The position numbers and the translations under genes are program-made. A DNA stretch of 64,000 nucleotides, from the NCBI RefSeq assembly GCF_030369675.1, contig NZ_CP128477.1, forward strand, positions 3,304,501-3,368,500. Reading direction: 5' to 3'. The stretch's first letter is position 1. The number at the start of each line of letters is the position of its first letter. Origin of the DNA: Peteryoungia algae. Lineage in GTDB: Bacteria; Pseudomonadota; Alphaproteobacteria; Rhizobiales; Rhizobiaceae. The notes under the pieces were generated by a model that was given only the letters and a program-made list of their open reading frames with translations, did not search any database and had not been told where the DNA came from. Below, one piece after another: positions 25,373 to 34,762 of this stretch.

Positions 25373-26589
25373 GACAGGTTTCCTTCGGTGATTTGGCCGT
25401 TCCAGATGCGTCGGTAGAGCGGGTTGAAGCCGATGCGGTAGACGAGCTCCGCAGGGCTTTCGATCGACCAGATGGCGAGGTCTGCCTGCTTGCCGGGCTC
25501 GATTGTCCCCACCGTATCGAGGCGCCCGAGCGCGCGAGCGGCATTGCGGGTGACGCCGAGAAGGCATTCCTCGACCGTCATGTTGAACAGGGTTGCACCC
25601 ATGTTCATCGTCACCAGGAGTGAGGTCAGCGGTGAGGTGCCCGGATTGCAATCGGTAGCGAGCGCCATGGCCGTCCCGTGTTTGCGGAAGAGTTCGATCG
25701 GCGGCTTCTTCGTCTCGCGAATGAAGTAGTAGGCACCGGGCAGCATCACGGCCACTGTCCCCGCCTTGCTCATTGCGGCGGCCCCCTCGTCGTCGGTATA
25801 TTCCAGATGGTCGGCGGAGAGGGCCTGATATCCTGCCGCAAGTGCTGCCCCATGAAGATTGGAAAGCTGGTCTGCGTGGAGCTTCACCGGAAGGTCGAGT
25901 GACTTCGCTTCATCAAAGACCAGCTGCATTTCCTCGGGCGAGAAAGCGATGCCCTCGCAAAACCCGTCTACGGCATCCACCAGCCCCTCGGCATGCGCGG
26001 CGCGCAGTCCCGGCATCACGACCTCCGCGATGAAGTCGCGATTGCGGCCCTTGTACTCGGCGGGTGTCGCATGCGCGCCGAGATAGGTCGTGGTGACGGA
26101 AACCTGGCGCTTCTCGGCGAGCCGCCGTGCAGCCTGCAGCATCTTGAGCTCGTCTTCGACGGTCAGCCCATAGCCGGACTTGACCTCGACCGTGGTCACG
26201 CCCTCGGCAATCAGCGCATCGAGCCGGGGAAGCGTTTGCGAGACAAGATCCGCTTCGCTCGCCTCGCGCACCTGGCGCACAGAAGAGACGATGCCGCCCC
26301 CGGCGCGCGCAATCTCTTCGTAGGAGGCACCGGCGAGACGCATCTCGAATTCCCGGGCGCGATTGCCGGCATGGACGAGATGCGTGTGGCAATCGATGAG
26401 GCCGGGCGTCACCCAGCGACCTTCGCAATCGATGACGTCGGCATCGTGCGGCAGACCGATTTCGCCGGCTTCGCCGACCGCAGCGATCATGCCCCCCTCG
26501 ATGACGATCGTGCCGGAGCCGATCGTTCCGAGATCAGCGCTGTTGGCCGCCATGGTGGCAAGCCGTGCATTTGTCAGAACCGTCGTCAT
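25369..26589 (-). CDS. hutI: Imidazolonepropionase
   Basis: A 406-residue amidohydrolase-superfamily enzyme opening the imidazolone ring to give N-formimino-L-glutamate. Metal and substrate motifs are [12 protein letters not shown] near residue 75, the later KLHADQLSN, and [14 protein letters not shown]. Cytoplasmic. The ATG at 26589 overlaps the stop of the preceding HAL-family gene as ATGA, and the stop overlaps the hutH GTG, so the three are translationally coupled. Confidence 0.96.
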   Translation of the reverse strand: MTTVLTNARLATMAANSADLGTIGSGTIVIEGGMIAAVGEAGEIGLPHDADVIDCEGRWVTPGLIDCHTHLVHAGNRAREFEMRLAGASYEEIARAGGGIVSSVRQVREASEADLVSQTLPRLDALIAEGVTTVEVKSGYGLTVEDELKMLQAARRLAEKRQVSVTTTYLGAHATPAEYKGRNRDFIAEVVMPGLRAAHAEGLVDAVDGFCEGIAFSPEEMQLVFDEAKSLDLPVKLHADQLSNLHGAALAAGYQALSADHLEYTDDEGAAAMSKAGTVAVMLPGAYYFIRETKKPPIELFRKHGTAMALATDCNPGTSPLTSLLVTMNMGATLFNMTVEECLLGVTRNAARALGRLDTVGTIEPGKQADLAIWSIESPAELVYRIGFNPLYRRIWNGQITEGNLS

Positions 26590-28094
26590 GTCGCCTCGCT
26601 TTCCGACCACGCTGCCGTCGATTTCAGCATGTCCTGGATCTTCCGGATAACGGCATTCAACGGCTGATCGTCCCGGTAGAAGCCGACATCGCGCCGGACC
26701 CACTGATAAAGTTTCTCTGTCGCCATCGCCCTTCCGGCGCCGGATGGCTGAAGATCATAGGCCTGCGCGGCGGCGGCCAGCTCGATTGCGAGCACAGTCT
26801 CGAGATTGTCGAGGATCGCCAGAGCCTTGCCCGCAGCCGGCGTCGCATGGGTCAGAATATCCTCCTGCAGCGCCGAGGTGATCCCGCCGTCGAGGCTGGC
26901 CGGCATCGCCAGTCGCCGATTTTCCGCAACCAGCGCAGCGGCCGTGTATTGAATGATCATGAAGCCCGATTCGACGCCGCTACCGGAGGCGAGAAAAGCG
27001 GGAAGCCCGCTCACCAGCGGGTTCACGAGCCGGTCAACCCGCCGCTCGGAAATGGCAGCCAGCTCGGCGGCGGCGGTGGCGAGGCTGTCCATGGCAAGGC
27101 CAAGCGCCGCACCGACGGCATGCGCCTGCGAATGCACCTGCGGATCCGCGGGCGAGCCGCTGACAGCGGGATTGTCGGTGACGCTCGCCAGTTCGCGATC
27201 GACCACCGCGCGCACCTGTGAGAGCGCATCGCGCACCGCGCCGTGCACGTGTGGCACGGCCCTGAGGCTGAGCGGGTCCTGCGTCCGCTTACCGGCAGCT
27301 TCGGCCAGAAGTGCGCTCCCGGACAGCAGTTTTCGCAGATTGCGTCCGACCTGCTGCAGTCCGTCCGACTTCCGCAAAGCCAGCGGCATTTCCGCGAAAG
27401 GATCGGCTTGTGCGCCAAGGTTCTCGTAGGTCATTGCCGCAGCGGCATCCGCCCAGTCGAGAAGCTGCGCGAGCCGGGTGACGGCAAGGGCCGAAAGCCC
27501 TGTCGCGCATGGGGTGCCGTTGACGAGGCTCAGACCTTCCTTCGTCTGGAGCACCAGCGGCTTGAGGCCCAGTGCTGCCAGCGCCTCTGCGCCCGGTATT
27601 AGCTGGCCGTCATGTCGGCATTCGCCGGATCCGATCAGGACAAGCCCTATGGCCGCGCCATGCGTCAGGTAACCGACCGACCCCCTGGATGGGATCACCG
27701 GAAGCATATCATTGTTCAGAAGGGTGACGAGCGCCTCGACGACCTCGAGCCGGATGCCGGAATAACCATGGGCGAAATTGGCGATCTGAGCCGCCATGAT
27801 GGCACGCGTTTCCACCCGCCCGAGCAGTTCACCGACGCCACAGGAATGGCTGAATAACAGATTGCGCGAGAGTGCCGCCTGATCCTCGCGGTCGATGATC
27901 ACGTCGCACAAGGCCCCGACGCCGGTGTTGATCCCGTAGCCACGGATACCCCGGTCAACCAAGGCATCGACGATCGCGCGGGAATTCTTGATCCGGAGGC
28001 GTGCTGGTTGGCTCAGAACGAGCTGCGCGCCGTCGGCAATGGCAACAACCATGTCAGTGGTGAGTGACGTTTCCAGGGCGATTGTTTCAGACAT
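26586..28094 (-). CDS. HAL/PAL family protein lacking the MIO triad
   Basis: A 502-residue member of the aromatic amino acid lyase family. The fold and several active-site features match HutH: YGINTGVG with Tyr53, TDNP in [11 protein letters not shown], and HSCGVGE. At residues 142-144, however, where HutH has Ala-Ser-Gly, this protein reads Tyr-Leu-Thr ([13 protein letters not shown]). The electrophilic MIO cofactor cannot form there, so ordinary histidine deamination is not expected. It sits between hutV and hutI with overlaps at both ends, so it is a stable part of the operon and was probably recruited to another step or a regulatory or structural role. Automatic annotation would call it hutH. 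Confidence 0.88.
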   Translation of the reverse strand: MSETIALETSLTTDMVVAIADGAQLVLSQPARLRIKNSRAIVDALVDRGIRGYGINTGVGALCDVIIDREDQAALSRNLLFSHSCGVGELLGRVETRAIMAAQIANFAHGYSGIRLEVVEALVTLLNNDMLPVIPSRGSVGYLTHGAAIGLVLIGSGECRHDGQLIPGAEALAALGLKPLVLQTKEGLSLVNGTPCATGLSALAVTRLAQLLDWADAAAAMTYENLGAQADPFAEMPLALRKSDGLQQVGRNLRKLLSGSALLAEAAGKRTQDPLSLRAVPHVHGAVRDALSQVRAVVDRELASVTDNPAVSGSPADPQVHSQAHAVGAALGLAMDSLATAAAELAAISERRVDRLVNPLVSGLPAFLASGSGVESGFMIIQYTAAALVAENRRLAMPASLDGGITSALQEDILTHATPAAGKALAILDNLETVLAIELAAAAQAYDLQPSGAGRAMATEKLYQWVRRDVGFYRDDQPLNAVIRKIQDMLKSTAAWSESEAT

Positions 28095-28917
28095 GTTTCG
28101 ACGCCTCCGCGCCGGCACGTCGCTGCACGAAGCGGGCGACGTAGTCATCTGCCGGCGTGTTGAGGATCTGGCTCGGCGTGCCAACCTGCACCAGTCGTCC
28201 ATCCTTGAGTATAGCGATTTCGTGACCGATCCTGAGCGCCTCGTCGAGATCGTGAGTTATGAAGACAATGGTCTTCGAAAGGTTCTTTTCCAGTTGCAGT
28301 AGCTGATCCTGCATGTCTGTCCGGATCAGTGGATCGAGCGCGGAAAAGGCTTCGTCCATCAGGATCACGTCGGTGTCAGCGGCAAGCGCGCGCGCGAGGC
28401 CCACGCGCTGCTTCATGCCGCCTGACAACTGGTGCGGGTGCTTGTTCTCGTAGCCTGAGAGACCGACCGTCTGGATCCATTTCATGCCGATCGGATTGGC
28501 CTCGGCTTTGCTTAGACCGCGCACACGCTGGCCGTAGACGACATTCTGCAGGACAGTGCGATGTGGCATGAGGCCGAAACTCTGGAACACCATGCTGACG
28601 CGGCGGGTCCGGAATTCCCGCAGGTCGCGGGCATTGAGTTCCAGCACATTCTGGCCATCGACGAGTATTTCGCCGCTCGTCGGTTCGATCAGGCGGTTGA
28701 TGTGACGCACCAGGGTTGACTTGCCAGATCCCGACAGACCCATGATCACGAAGATGCGGGACGAGCCGATGGTCAGGCTGATATCATTGAGGCCGACGCT
28801 GCAGCCGGTGCGTTCGAGGATTTCGCCCTTCTCCGCACCGCTTCGTGCCATGGCGACGGCCTCCTTCTGATTGCGGCCGAAAATCTTGAAGACGTTGCGA
28901 ATTGAAATCTCAGTCAT
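28087..28917 (-). CDS. hutV: Histidine ABC transporter ATP-binding protein HutV
   Basis: A 276-residue ATPase of the glycine betaine/proline (ProV/OpuA) class. Walker A is [13 protein letters not shown], the Q-loop region is [11 protein letters not shown], the signature is [16 protein letters not shown], Walker B is [12 protein letters not shown] and the H-loop is [11 protein letters not shown]. It lacks the C-terminal CBS pair of osmotic ProV proteins, as expected for the histidine importer described in Sinorhizobium meliloti (HutXWV). The ends overlap both hutW and the HAL-like gene by 8 bp. Confidence 0.92.
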   Translation of the reverse strand: MTEISIRNVFKIFGRNQKEAVAMARSGAEKGEILERTGCSVGLNDISLTIGSSRIFVIMGLSGSGKSTLVRHINRLIEPTSGEILVDGQNVLELNARDLREFRTRRVSMVFQSFGLMPHRTVLQNVVYGQRVRGLSKAEANPIGMKWIQTVGLSGYENKHPHQLSGGMKQRVGLARALAADTDVILMDEAFSALDPLIRTDMQDQLLQLEKNLSKTIVFITHDLDEALRIGHEIAILKDGRLVQVGTPSQILNTPADDYVARFVQRRAGAEASKHV

Positions 28918-29767
28918 CCTGGCGATCCTCCAGCTTAGAGCGGCCGAAGCCCTGGGTAATGCGATCGAGCACGATAGCGAGGATCACGATGCCGAGACCC
29001 GCCTCCAGTCCCTTGCCGACATCAAGCGTCTGAATGCCGTTCAGCACCTGTTCGCCAAGGCCGCGGGCACCAATCATGGAGGCGACCACGACCATGGAAA
29101 GCGCCATCATGATGGTCTGGTTGAGACCGGCCATGATCGTAGGCGTTGCGAGCGGAAGCTCGACCCCGAACAGTATCTGTCGCGGGCTGCCACCAAAGGC
29201 CGTCGCGGCTTCCACGACTTCACCATCGACCTGGCGGATGCCGAGGTCTGTCAGACGTATCAGAGGCGGGACGGCATAGACGATGGTAGCAAGCACTGCC
29301 GGCACCTTGCCTAGCCCAAAGAGCATGATCGCCGGGATGAGATAAACGAAACTCGGCATGGTTTGCATCACGTCGAGGATTGGAAGCGTGACGCTGCGCA
29401 TCACCCTGCTCTTGGCCAGCCATATCCCCATGGGGACCCCGATTGCGACGGAGATCAATGTGGCCATCAGCATCAGGGCGAGGGTCTGCATGGCGAGGTC
29501 CCACAGGCCGAGCATGCCGATGAGAAAAAGCAGGATCGCAACCATTGCAACGAATGTGATCTTTTTGGTCGCTTGCCAGCCAATTGCCATGAAGACAATG
29601 ATGATCAGCCACCAAGGAAGACCTCGCACGATCCATTCGATGAATAGAACCGCTTGTAGGATCGTGTGGGAAATCGCCTTGAAAACGAAGCCGTAGTTGA
29701 TCACCAGCGACTGGACTGCGTCGTTGATCGGTCCACGGATGGATATGTGGAAACTGTCTGGGAACAT
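28910..29767 (-). CDS. hutW: Histidine ABC transporter permease HutW
   Basis: A 285-residue inner-membrane permease of the ProW type with five to seven hydrophobic segments and the family motifs [28 protein letters not shown] and [20 protein letters not shown] (the loop contacting the ATPase). It forms the translocation path for histidine captured by HutX. The gene lies 97 bp after hutX, separated by a strong hairpin, and overlaps hutV by 8 bp. Confidence 0.92.
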   Translation of the reverse strand: MFPDSFHISIRGPINDAVQSLVINYGFVFKAISHTILQAVLFIEWIVRGLPWWLIIIVFMAIGWQATKKITFVAMVAILLFLIGMLGLWDLAMQTLALMLMATLISVAIGVPMGIWLAKSRVMRSVTLPILDVMQTMPSFVYLIPAIMLFGLGKVPAVLATIVYAVPPLIRLTDLGIRQVDGEVVEAATAFGGSPRQILFGVELPLATPTIMAGLNQTIMMALSMVVVASMIGARGLGEQVLNGIQTLDVGKGLEAGLGIVILAIVLDRITQGFGRSKLEDRQDD

Positions 29768-29830
29768 CGCTCAGTCCTTTGGCGCTGAGAGGCCATACGG
29801 TGCCGCGCGCGCGGCGCGATCGATGAGAGA

Positions 29831-29859
29831 GTCGGCCGCACAACAAGTGCGCGGCCGAC
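29831..29859 (-). repeat. Hairpin between hutX and hutW
   Basis: GTCGGCCGC (29831-29839) and GCGGCCGAC (29851-29859) form a perfect 9-bp stem with an 11-base loop right after the hutX stop codon. A second palindrome, GCCGCGCGCGCGGC, lies at 29802-29815. Such hairpins between a binding-protein gene and its permease gene usually protect the upstream mRNA so that more binding protein is made. No U-tract follows. Confidence 0.65.
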
Positions 29860-29864
29860 GGAAA

Positions 29865-30902
29865 TTACTGCAGCGATGCTTCAATTTTTGCTTTGGCTTC
29901 GGCCGAAACCCATGCTCCCCAAACGTCGCCCCTGGTCTTCAGGAATTCCTGAGCGGCTGCGCCGGCGTCAGCCTTCTGATCAACCATATAGGCGAGGCTT
30001 GCATTGACATCCTCGAGGGGGAAGGTCGCCTTCTCAAGGATCTCGATGATCTCTGGTGCCTCCTTGGCGAAGGTGCTGTTGACCCCGTAGGCCACGTCCA
30101 CTGCCGGGAAGGCGCAGCCGCCTTCGCGCTTGCCGGTGGCGCTTGTGAGTTCCTTCCAGCAGGCCTCGTCATAGGCAGGCTCTTCGAGCTTAATCAGCTT
30201 GAACTTGCCCATCACAGCCGTCGGGCTCCAGTAGTAAAACAGTGCAGGTTCACCCTGAAGGTACGCGGAACTGATCGCCGCGTCGAGCGCTGTCCCGGTG
30301 CCCGGCCGGAAGTTCACATAGGAATCGGTCAGCTTGTAGGCTTCCAGCTTGGCCGTGTTAACGCCTTCACAGGTCCAGCCCGACGGGCAGTTGAGGAAGC
30401 GGCCCTTGGATGGCTCTTCCGGATCCTTGAACAGTTCGGCGAATTTTGGATCGGACAGCTGCGAGACGCTCTTCAGGTCCGGCGCCCTCGCCTCAATCCC
30501 CTTTTCTGCGTCACCCTTGACCAGATATTCGGGCACGAACCACCCCTCAGAGGCGCCGACGAAGGGTTTCCCGACCGACGCGACCTGCCCTGCGGCCACC
30601 GCATTGTTCCAGATGTCGGACCGGCCGATCCATTCTTCGGCAAAGATCTGGACATCATTGTTGGCGGTCGCCTGCTCCAGCGTCACCGAATTGCCCGGGA
30701 TAGAATCGACCTTGCAGTCGTACCCCTTGGCAAGGATTGTTTTCATAACTTCGGTGATCAGCGCGCCGCTTTCCCAATCAATTCCGGCAAACGTCACAGT
30801 CTTTCCATCGGCGCAATACGAAGCCGCATTGGCGCTGAAGGCGGATCCGCCGAGTATGATGGCGCTCGCAAGCAACGCGTATTTCAGATTATTATTCAGC
30901 AT
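29865..30902 (-). CDS. hutX: Histidine ABC transporter substrate-binding protein HutX
   Basis: A 345-residue periplasmic binding protein of the ProX/OpuAC class. A signal peptide covers about residues 1-27 (LKYALLASAIILGGSAFS, cleavage near ANAAS). The mature region contains VTFAGIDWESGALITEVM and an aromatic-rich ligand site (PALFYYWSPTAVMGKF). It delivers histidine to HutWV. It starts the transporter part of the hut run, 45 bp after hutF. Confidence 0.92.
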   Translation of the reverse strand: MLNNNLKYALLASAIILGGSAFSANAASYCADGKTVTFAGIDWESGALITEVMKTILAKGYDCKVDSIPGNSVTLEQATANNDVQIFAEEWIGRSDIWNNAVAAGQVASVGKPFVGASEGWFVPEYLVKGDAEKGIEARAPDLKSVSQLSDPKFAELFKDPEEPSKGRFLNCPSGWTCEGVNTAKLEAYKLTDSYVNFRPGTGTALDAAISSAYLQGEPALFYYWSPTAVMGKFKLIKLEEPAYDEACWKELTSATGKREGGCAFPAVDVAYGVNSTFAKEAPEIIEILEKATFPLEDVNASLAYMVDQKADAGAAAQEFLKTRGDVWGAWVSAEAKAKIEASLQ

Positions 30903-30947
30903 GGAATTCCCCTTCTCTGTGTGCTGATTGATGTCGTTTTTAAAAGC

Positions 30948-32318
30948 TCAAGCCAGCTTCAGGAGAACCTCCCGAAAAGCCCGGTTGATTTCATCCTCGT
31001 TTCGATGGCGCCCATCCTGGACGACCCATTGACCACCGGCCATGACATCCCGAACCGCTTCGGATCCCAAAGCAAACAGCCAGCGGTCGAGAACCTGGTC
31101 GCCAGTGCTCGTCCCAACAAACGGATTGCTGCCGTCTAAGACGACGAGATCCGCGCGAGCGCCGATGTGGATGCCGCTGGTCTGTTGACCGGCAGCCTGC
31201 GCGCCCCCTTTGAGCACCGCATCAAAGACAGTACGACCACTGGAAGTTCCCGGACCGGCTGCCAGACGGTTACGGCGTCGATCGCGCAGTCTCTGGCTGT
31301 ATTCGAGGAGGCGTAACTCTTCCGCAACGGAGGTCGCCACATGACTATCGGTTCCGATACCATATGCGCCGGCTTGTGCAGCAAAGTCCGTCGCCGGAAA
31401 AATCCCGTCACCAAGATTGGCCTCAGTGGCCGGGCAAAGGCCGGCGACAGCGCCAGAGCGAGCCAGGCGCATCGTTTCGTCCGGTGTCATGTGGGTCGCG
31501 TGAATAGCACACCAACGACCGTCCACGGGCATTTCATCCAGTAGGTACTCGACGGGTCGACGGCCACTCCAAGCCAAGCAGTCCTCCACTTCCCGCTCCT
31601 GTTCGGCGACATGAATGTGGATGGGACCGCCTGTATGTTCGGATGACAGGATAACCCGCATTTCATCCGGCGTCGCCGCCCGGATGGAATGAATGGCCAG
31701 GCCAAGGCGCGCGCCGACTGCCTTGCATTCCGGCGCCAGACGTTCGAGCAAGGAGAGAAAACCGTCCACACTGTGAATGAACGGCTTCTGGCCATCATTG
31801 GGCGCGATGCCGCCAAAGCCGGCATGCGCGTAGAAGACGGGCAGATGCGTCAGCCCGATCCCGGCCGTCTCGGCTGCGCGCAGAATACGGGCCGACATCT
31901 CGAAGCCATCGGATCGACCTGATCCCGTGACCGCATGATGAAAATAGTGAAACTCGACGACATGGCCGAAGCCACCTTTCAGAAGTTCACTATACAACTT
32001 CGTGGCCACAACCTCGACATCGTCTGGCGACATGCGTTCGACCAGCCGGTACATGGTCTCGCGCCAGGTCCAGAAGCTGTCATCGGTCGATCCCGACTTT
32101 TCAGCGAGCCCCGCCATGGCGCGTTGAAAGGCGTGAGAATGCAGGTTCTGCAGGGCGGGAACGACAGGGCCGGCTGCAAGCATCGAGTCCGCATCGCGGG
32201 TGCGTCCCGGCTGGATGGAGACAATCATTCCACCGTCGTCGATCCCGATCATGACGTCGGACGTCCAGCCCTCAGGCAGAAGAACACGTTCACAAAACAG
32301 CGTCTGAGGCGTTTTCAT
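30948..32318 (-). CDS. hutF: Formimidoylglutamate deiminase
   Basis: A 456-residue amidohydrolase converting N-formimino-L-glutamate to N-formylglutamate and ammonia. The HutF signature NLHSHAFQRAMAGL gives the metal-binding His-x-His, with HIHVAEQEREVEDC, CAIHATHMTPDE and GIGTDSHVATSV supplying the remaining ligands. With HutG it makes up the five-step route that ends in glutamate and formate. It is the first gene of the leftward hut run, with a possible HutC operator just upstream. Confidence 0.95.
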   Translation of the reverse strand: MKTPQTLFCERVLLPEGWTSDVMIGIDDGGMIVSIQPGRTRDADSMLAAGPVVPALQNLHSHAFQRAMAGLAEKSGSTDDSFWTWRETMYRLVERMSPDDVEVVATKLYSELLKGGFGHVVEFHYFHHAVTGSGRSDGFEMSARILRAAETAGIGLTHLPVFYAHAGFGGIAPNDGQKPFIHSVDGFLSLLERLAPECKAVGARLGLAIHSIRAATPDEMRVILSSEHTGGPIHIHVAEQEREVEDCLAWSGRRPVEYLLDEMPVDGRWCAIHATHMTPDETMRLARSGAVAGLCPATEANLGDGIFPATDFAAQAGAYGIGTDSHVATSVAEELRLLEYSQRLRDRRRNRLAAGPGTSSGRTVFDAVLKGGAQAAGQQTSGIHIGARADLVVLDGSNPFVGTSTGDQVLDRWLFALGSEAVRDVMAGGQWVVQDGRHRNEDEINRAFREVLLKLA

Positions 32319-32334
32319 CTCGAAACCTCGTCAA

Positions 32335-32348
32335 GTTGTATAGGCAAC
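32335..32348. promoter_or_regulatory. Candidate HutC operator upstream of hutF
   Basis: GTTGTATAGGCAAC has inverted GTTG/CAAC ends and a core GTATAGGC that is one base off the GTnTAnAC pattern of HutC-subfamily regulators. It is centred about 24 bp before the hutF ATG, a good place to block transcription or transcript elongation. It was chosen by eye, and only this copy is convincing in the hut region. Confidence 0.45.
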
Positions 32349-32430
32349 ATGGCAGGTTTCAGTTCTGAGCGCAAGCGGTGCGCCGCCCAGGGTACTTCAA
32401 AATCTCGTTCGGCCTTGCGACCGGCCGAGA

Positions 32431-34056
32431 TCAGATGGCCCGATGAATGGCAGCGGGACTTGGAGCCGGCGCAGATGCGAGCTCCGCCAGCTCGTCCCGG
32501 TGCCGCATCATGGCCTTCAGAAGCGCATGATCGCGGACGAGAGCAGCCTGGCGCAGGGGTGATGGCGGGAAATGCGCCATGGCAAACTGCATTGCTTTTC
32601 CCGCCTCTTCGACGGATGGGAAGGCGCCAGCTGCCACTGCGGCGTGAAGCGCGCAACCTAAAAGCACCGCATCGCAATCCTTTGGCACATGCACGTCACA
32701 GCCAGTGGCGTCGGCATAGAGTTGAGACAAAAGCGGATGATCGGCCAGTCCGCCCGCGAGCAACAACCGCTTCGGCGCACCGGCGCGAAGCGGCTGGTGC
32801 TCGATAATGTGCCGGATGCTACAGGCAAGCGCGACGCAACTGCGCCAATAGAGCTTGTGCAAAGACACCGGGCTCAGATCGAGATCCAGTCCGGCGATGG
32901 TTCCGGTCAAAAGGGGATCGGAGAGCGGCGAGCGGGTTCCGTGCAGGTCGGGCAAGACTGTGATGGGAAGGCCGAAGTCGGATCCTTCCTCCGCGAGATG
33001 CCCGGAGATGGCGTCGAGGATCGCACGGTGACGCGCCTTCATCGGCGTGCCACCGGCGGGATGCAGCTTGACGATGTGGTCGAGAAAGGCACCTGAGGCG
33101 GATTGCCCGGCCTCTGTCAGCCAGAGTCCCGGTACGGCGGCATCGCGAAATCCGCCCCAGCACCCGGGACCCGCGATCGGTTCTTCGCTGAGGCGCACGA
33201 TGCAACTCGAAGTCCCCGCGATCAGCACGGCCTCGGCCGATAGCGGCACCTCAGGCCGAGCACCCGCAGCAAAGAGGCCAACCGTGCCCGCATAGGCGTC
33301 GATGAGACCCGGCGCCACCAGGCAATGCTCGTCGAGGCCGAGCTCCGCAGCGCTTGCGGATGTAAGCGTGCCAATCAGCCGATCCGGATGCTCCGATCGC
33401 AATGGCAGCCCGGCCCGTTCCATGACATCCGCGAGGCCGACTTTCCGGTAGTAGTCGAGAGGCGGCTCGCCCGGCGCTTCAGGCGTATATCCCCATTTCG
33501 ACGCAAGCGCCGAATGGCTGCGTTTGTCCGATGCTGTCGCACGCCACGTCAGGTAGTCGCAAAGATCGAAGATCTGCCCGCAGGTGGCCCAGATGTCAGG
33601 TCGATGCGTCTTCAACCACAGCAGCTTCGGGATTTGCATTTCGACAGACAGGCGCCCGCCGAAGCGGTCCAGCACGGGGTCGGCGATGGCATTGCAGGCC
33701 TCCGTTTCGGCAATCGCCCGATGATCCATCCACAAAATGGTGTCGAGGCCGGGGCTGCCGGAAGCCGAGATGGAAATCGGTTTGCCGTCCCCATCCCGCA
33801 CGACCAGCGAACAGGTTGCGTCGAAGCCGATGGCGAGCACGGACTCTCCGGAAACGCCGCTTTCCGTAAGCGCAGCGCGAACGGCCGTACACACAGCGGC
33901 CCAGATCTCTTCGCTGTCCTGCTCCAGATGTTTCGGGAGGGATTGGTACACGCCGATTGGCACGACGTGACGGGCCAGCTGGCGACCGCTCAGATTGAAC
34001 ACCCCGGCTCGTGCACTGCCCGTGCCAACATCCACGGCCAAGATGTGCTCACGCAT
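32431..34056 (-). CDS. FGGY-family pentulose kinase (D-ribulokinase type)
   Basis: A 541-residue carbohydrate kinase with the two-domain actin-like fold: phosphate-1 loop VDVGTGSARAGVF at the start, GTSSCIVRLS in the middle and the adenosine site LLLAGGLADHPLLSQLYAD. Its wording fits the FGGY pentulose-kinase branch (D-ribulose kinase-like) better than classical xylulokinase. In comparable rhizobial smo/mtl clusters a kinase at this position handles the ketose made by the polyol dehydrogenases, for example D-ribulose or D-xylulose from pentitols. The start overlaps the HAD gene by 8 bp. Substrate assignment is inferred from the neighbours. Confidence 0.82.
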   Translation of the reverse strand: MREHILAVDVGTGSARAGVFNLSGRQLARHVVPIGVYQSLPKHLEQDSEEIWAAVCTAVRAALTESGVSGESVLAIGFDATCSLVVRDGDGKPISISASGSPGLDTILWMDHRAIAETEACNAIADPVLDRFGGRLSVEMQIPKLLWLKTHRPDIWATCGQIFDLCDYLTWRATASDKRSHSALASKWGYTPEAPGEPPLDYYRKVGLADVMERAGLPLRSEHPDRLIGTLTSASAAELGLDEHCLVAPGLIDAYAGTVGLFAAGARPEVPLSAEAVLIAGTSSCIVRLSEEPIAGPGCWGGFRDAAVPGLWLTEAGQSASGAFLDHIVKLHPAGGTPMKARHRAILDAISGHLAEEGSDFGLPITVLPDLHGTRSPLSDPLLTGTIAGLDLDLSPVSLHKLYWRSCVALACSIRHIIEHQPLRAGAPKRLLLAGGLADHPLLSQLYADATGCDVHVPKDCDAVLLGCALHAAVAAGAFPSVEEAGKAMQFAMAHFPPSPLRQAALVRDHALLKAMMRHRDELAELASAPAPSPAAIHRAI

Positions 34057-34756
34057 CAGTCAGATCTTCCGGTCTCCTCGCCCCGAAGACAAAGTGGAGC
34101 AAATTCTCCATGGCGTCAAATTGGGCATCCGGTTGGAGTTGCATCAACGCCTGTCGATAGCTGGCATGGTGAGTATGGGACCCGCCGGTAAAAGCACAGA
34201 CTTTCATGCCGGCGGCCTGGGCAGCCCTGACACCGGCGGGGCTGTCCTCGATGACGAGGCATGACTCAGGCGCGGTACCCATTTCGGCCGCCGCATGCAG
34301 GAAGAGATCAGGCGCCGGCTTGCCATTCTTGACCATGGTGGCACTGAAGATATGTGGAGTCAGACGCGCCAGTAGCCCTGTGACGGAGAGCGAAAGATCG
34401 ATGCGTTCCCGCTGGCTGGAGGAGGCCACGCAGCATTCGACATTCGCGCCCTTGAGGGCGTCGATCAGCGTCGCGACGCCGGGCAGGGGTTTCAATTCGG
34501 CACGAAAGCGTGCGTAGAGAACTTCGCGCATACCGGCGAGAAAGGGTGGATCGATCTCGACGCCGAATTCGGATCTGACGGCTTCCGCCAGCGAACCGAG
34601 ACTGCGCCCGAGAAAGCGATCGGCGGCCCCCTCGATCGTCAGCCGAACACCGTTCTTCGCCAGGGCCTCGACCAGCACTTCGAGCGCGATCCCCTCGCTA
34701 TCGACGAGGACGCCGTCACAGTCGAAGATCACAAGGCGAATCGGCTGCGGCTCCAT
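34049..34756 (-). CDS. HAD superfamily sugar phosphatase/phosphomutase-like protein
   Basis: A 235-residue HAD hydrolase, subfamily IA, with motif I FDCDGVLVDSE (nucleophile and acid aspartates), motif II VASSS, motif III lysine in KNGKPAPDLFLHAA and motif IV VIEDSPAGVRAA. The alpha-helical cap after motif I resembles beta-phosphoglucomutases and sugar-phosphate phosphatases. It probably clears or interconverts a phosphorylated polyol-pathway intermediate. The start may be the ATG at 34756 or a GTG six bases upstream that abuts the mtlK stop; neither has a strong ribosome binding site. Confidence 0.85.
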   Translation of the reverse strand: MEPQPIRLVIFDCDGVLVDSEGIALEVLVEALAKNGVRLTIEGAADRFLGRSLGSLAEAVRSEFGVEIDPPFLAGMREVLYARFRAELKPLPGVATLIDALKGANVECCVASSSQRERIDLSLSVTGLLARLTPHIFSATMVKNGKPAPDLFLHAAAEMGTAPESCLVIEDSPAGVRAAQAAGMKVCAFTGGSHTHHASYRQALMQLQPDAQFDAMENLLHFVFGARRPEDLTDA

Positions 34757-34762
34757 GGTCAC

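Noticed and set aside
29802..29859. Treating the GC palindromes between hutX and hutW as a mobile-element end or REP element
   Set aside because: No second copy is seen in the window and there is no target duplication or transposase; the site fits an mRNA hairpin.
32431..34056. Naming the FGGY kinase xylB
   Set aside because: The wording fits the pentulose (ribulokinase-type) branch better, so no symbol was given.
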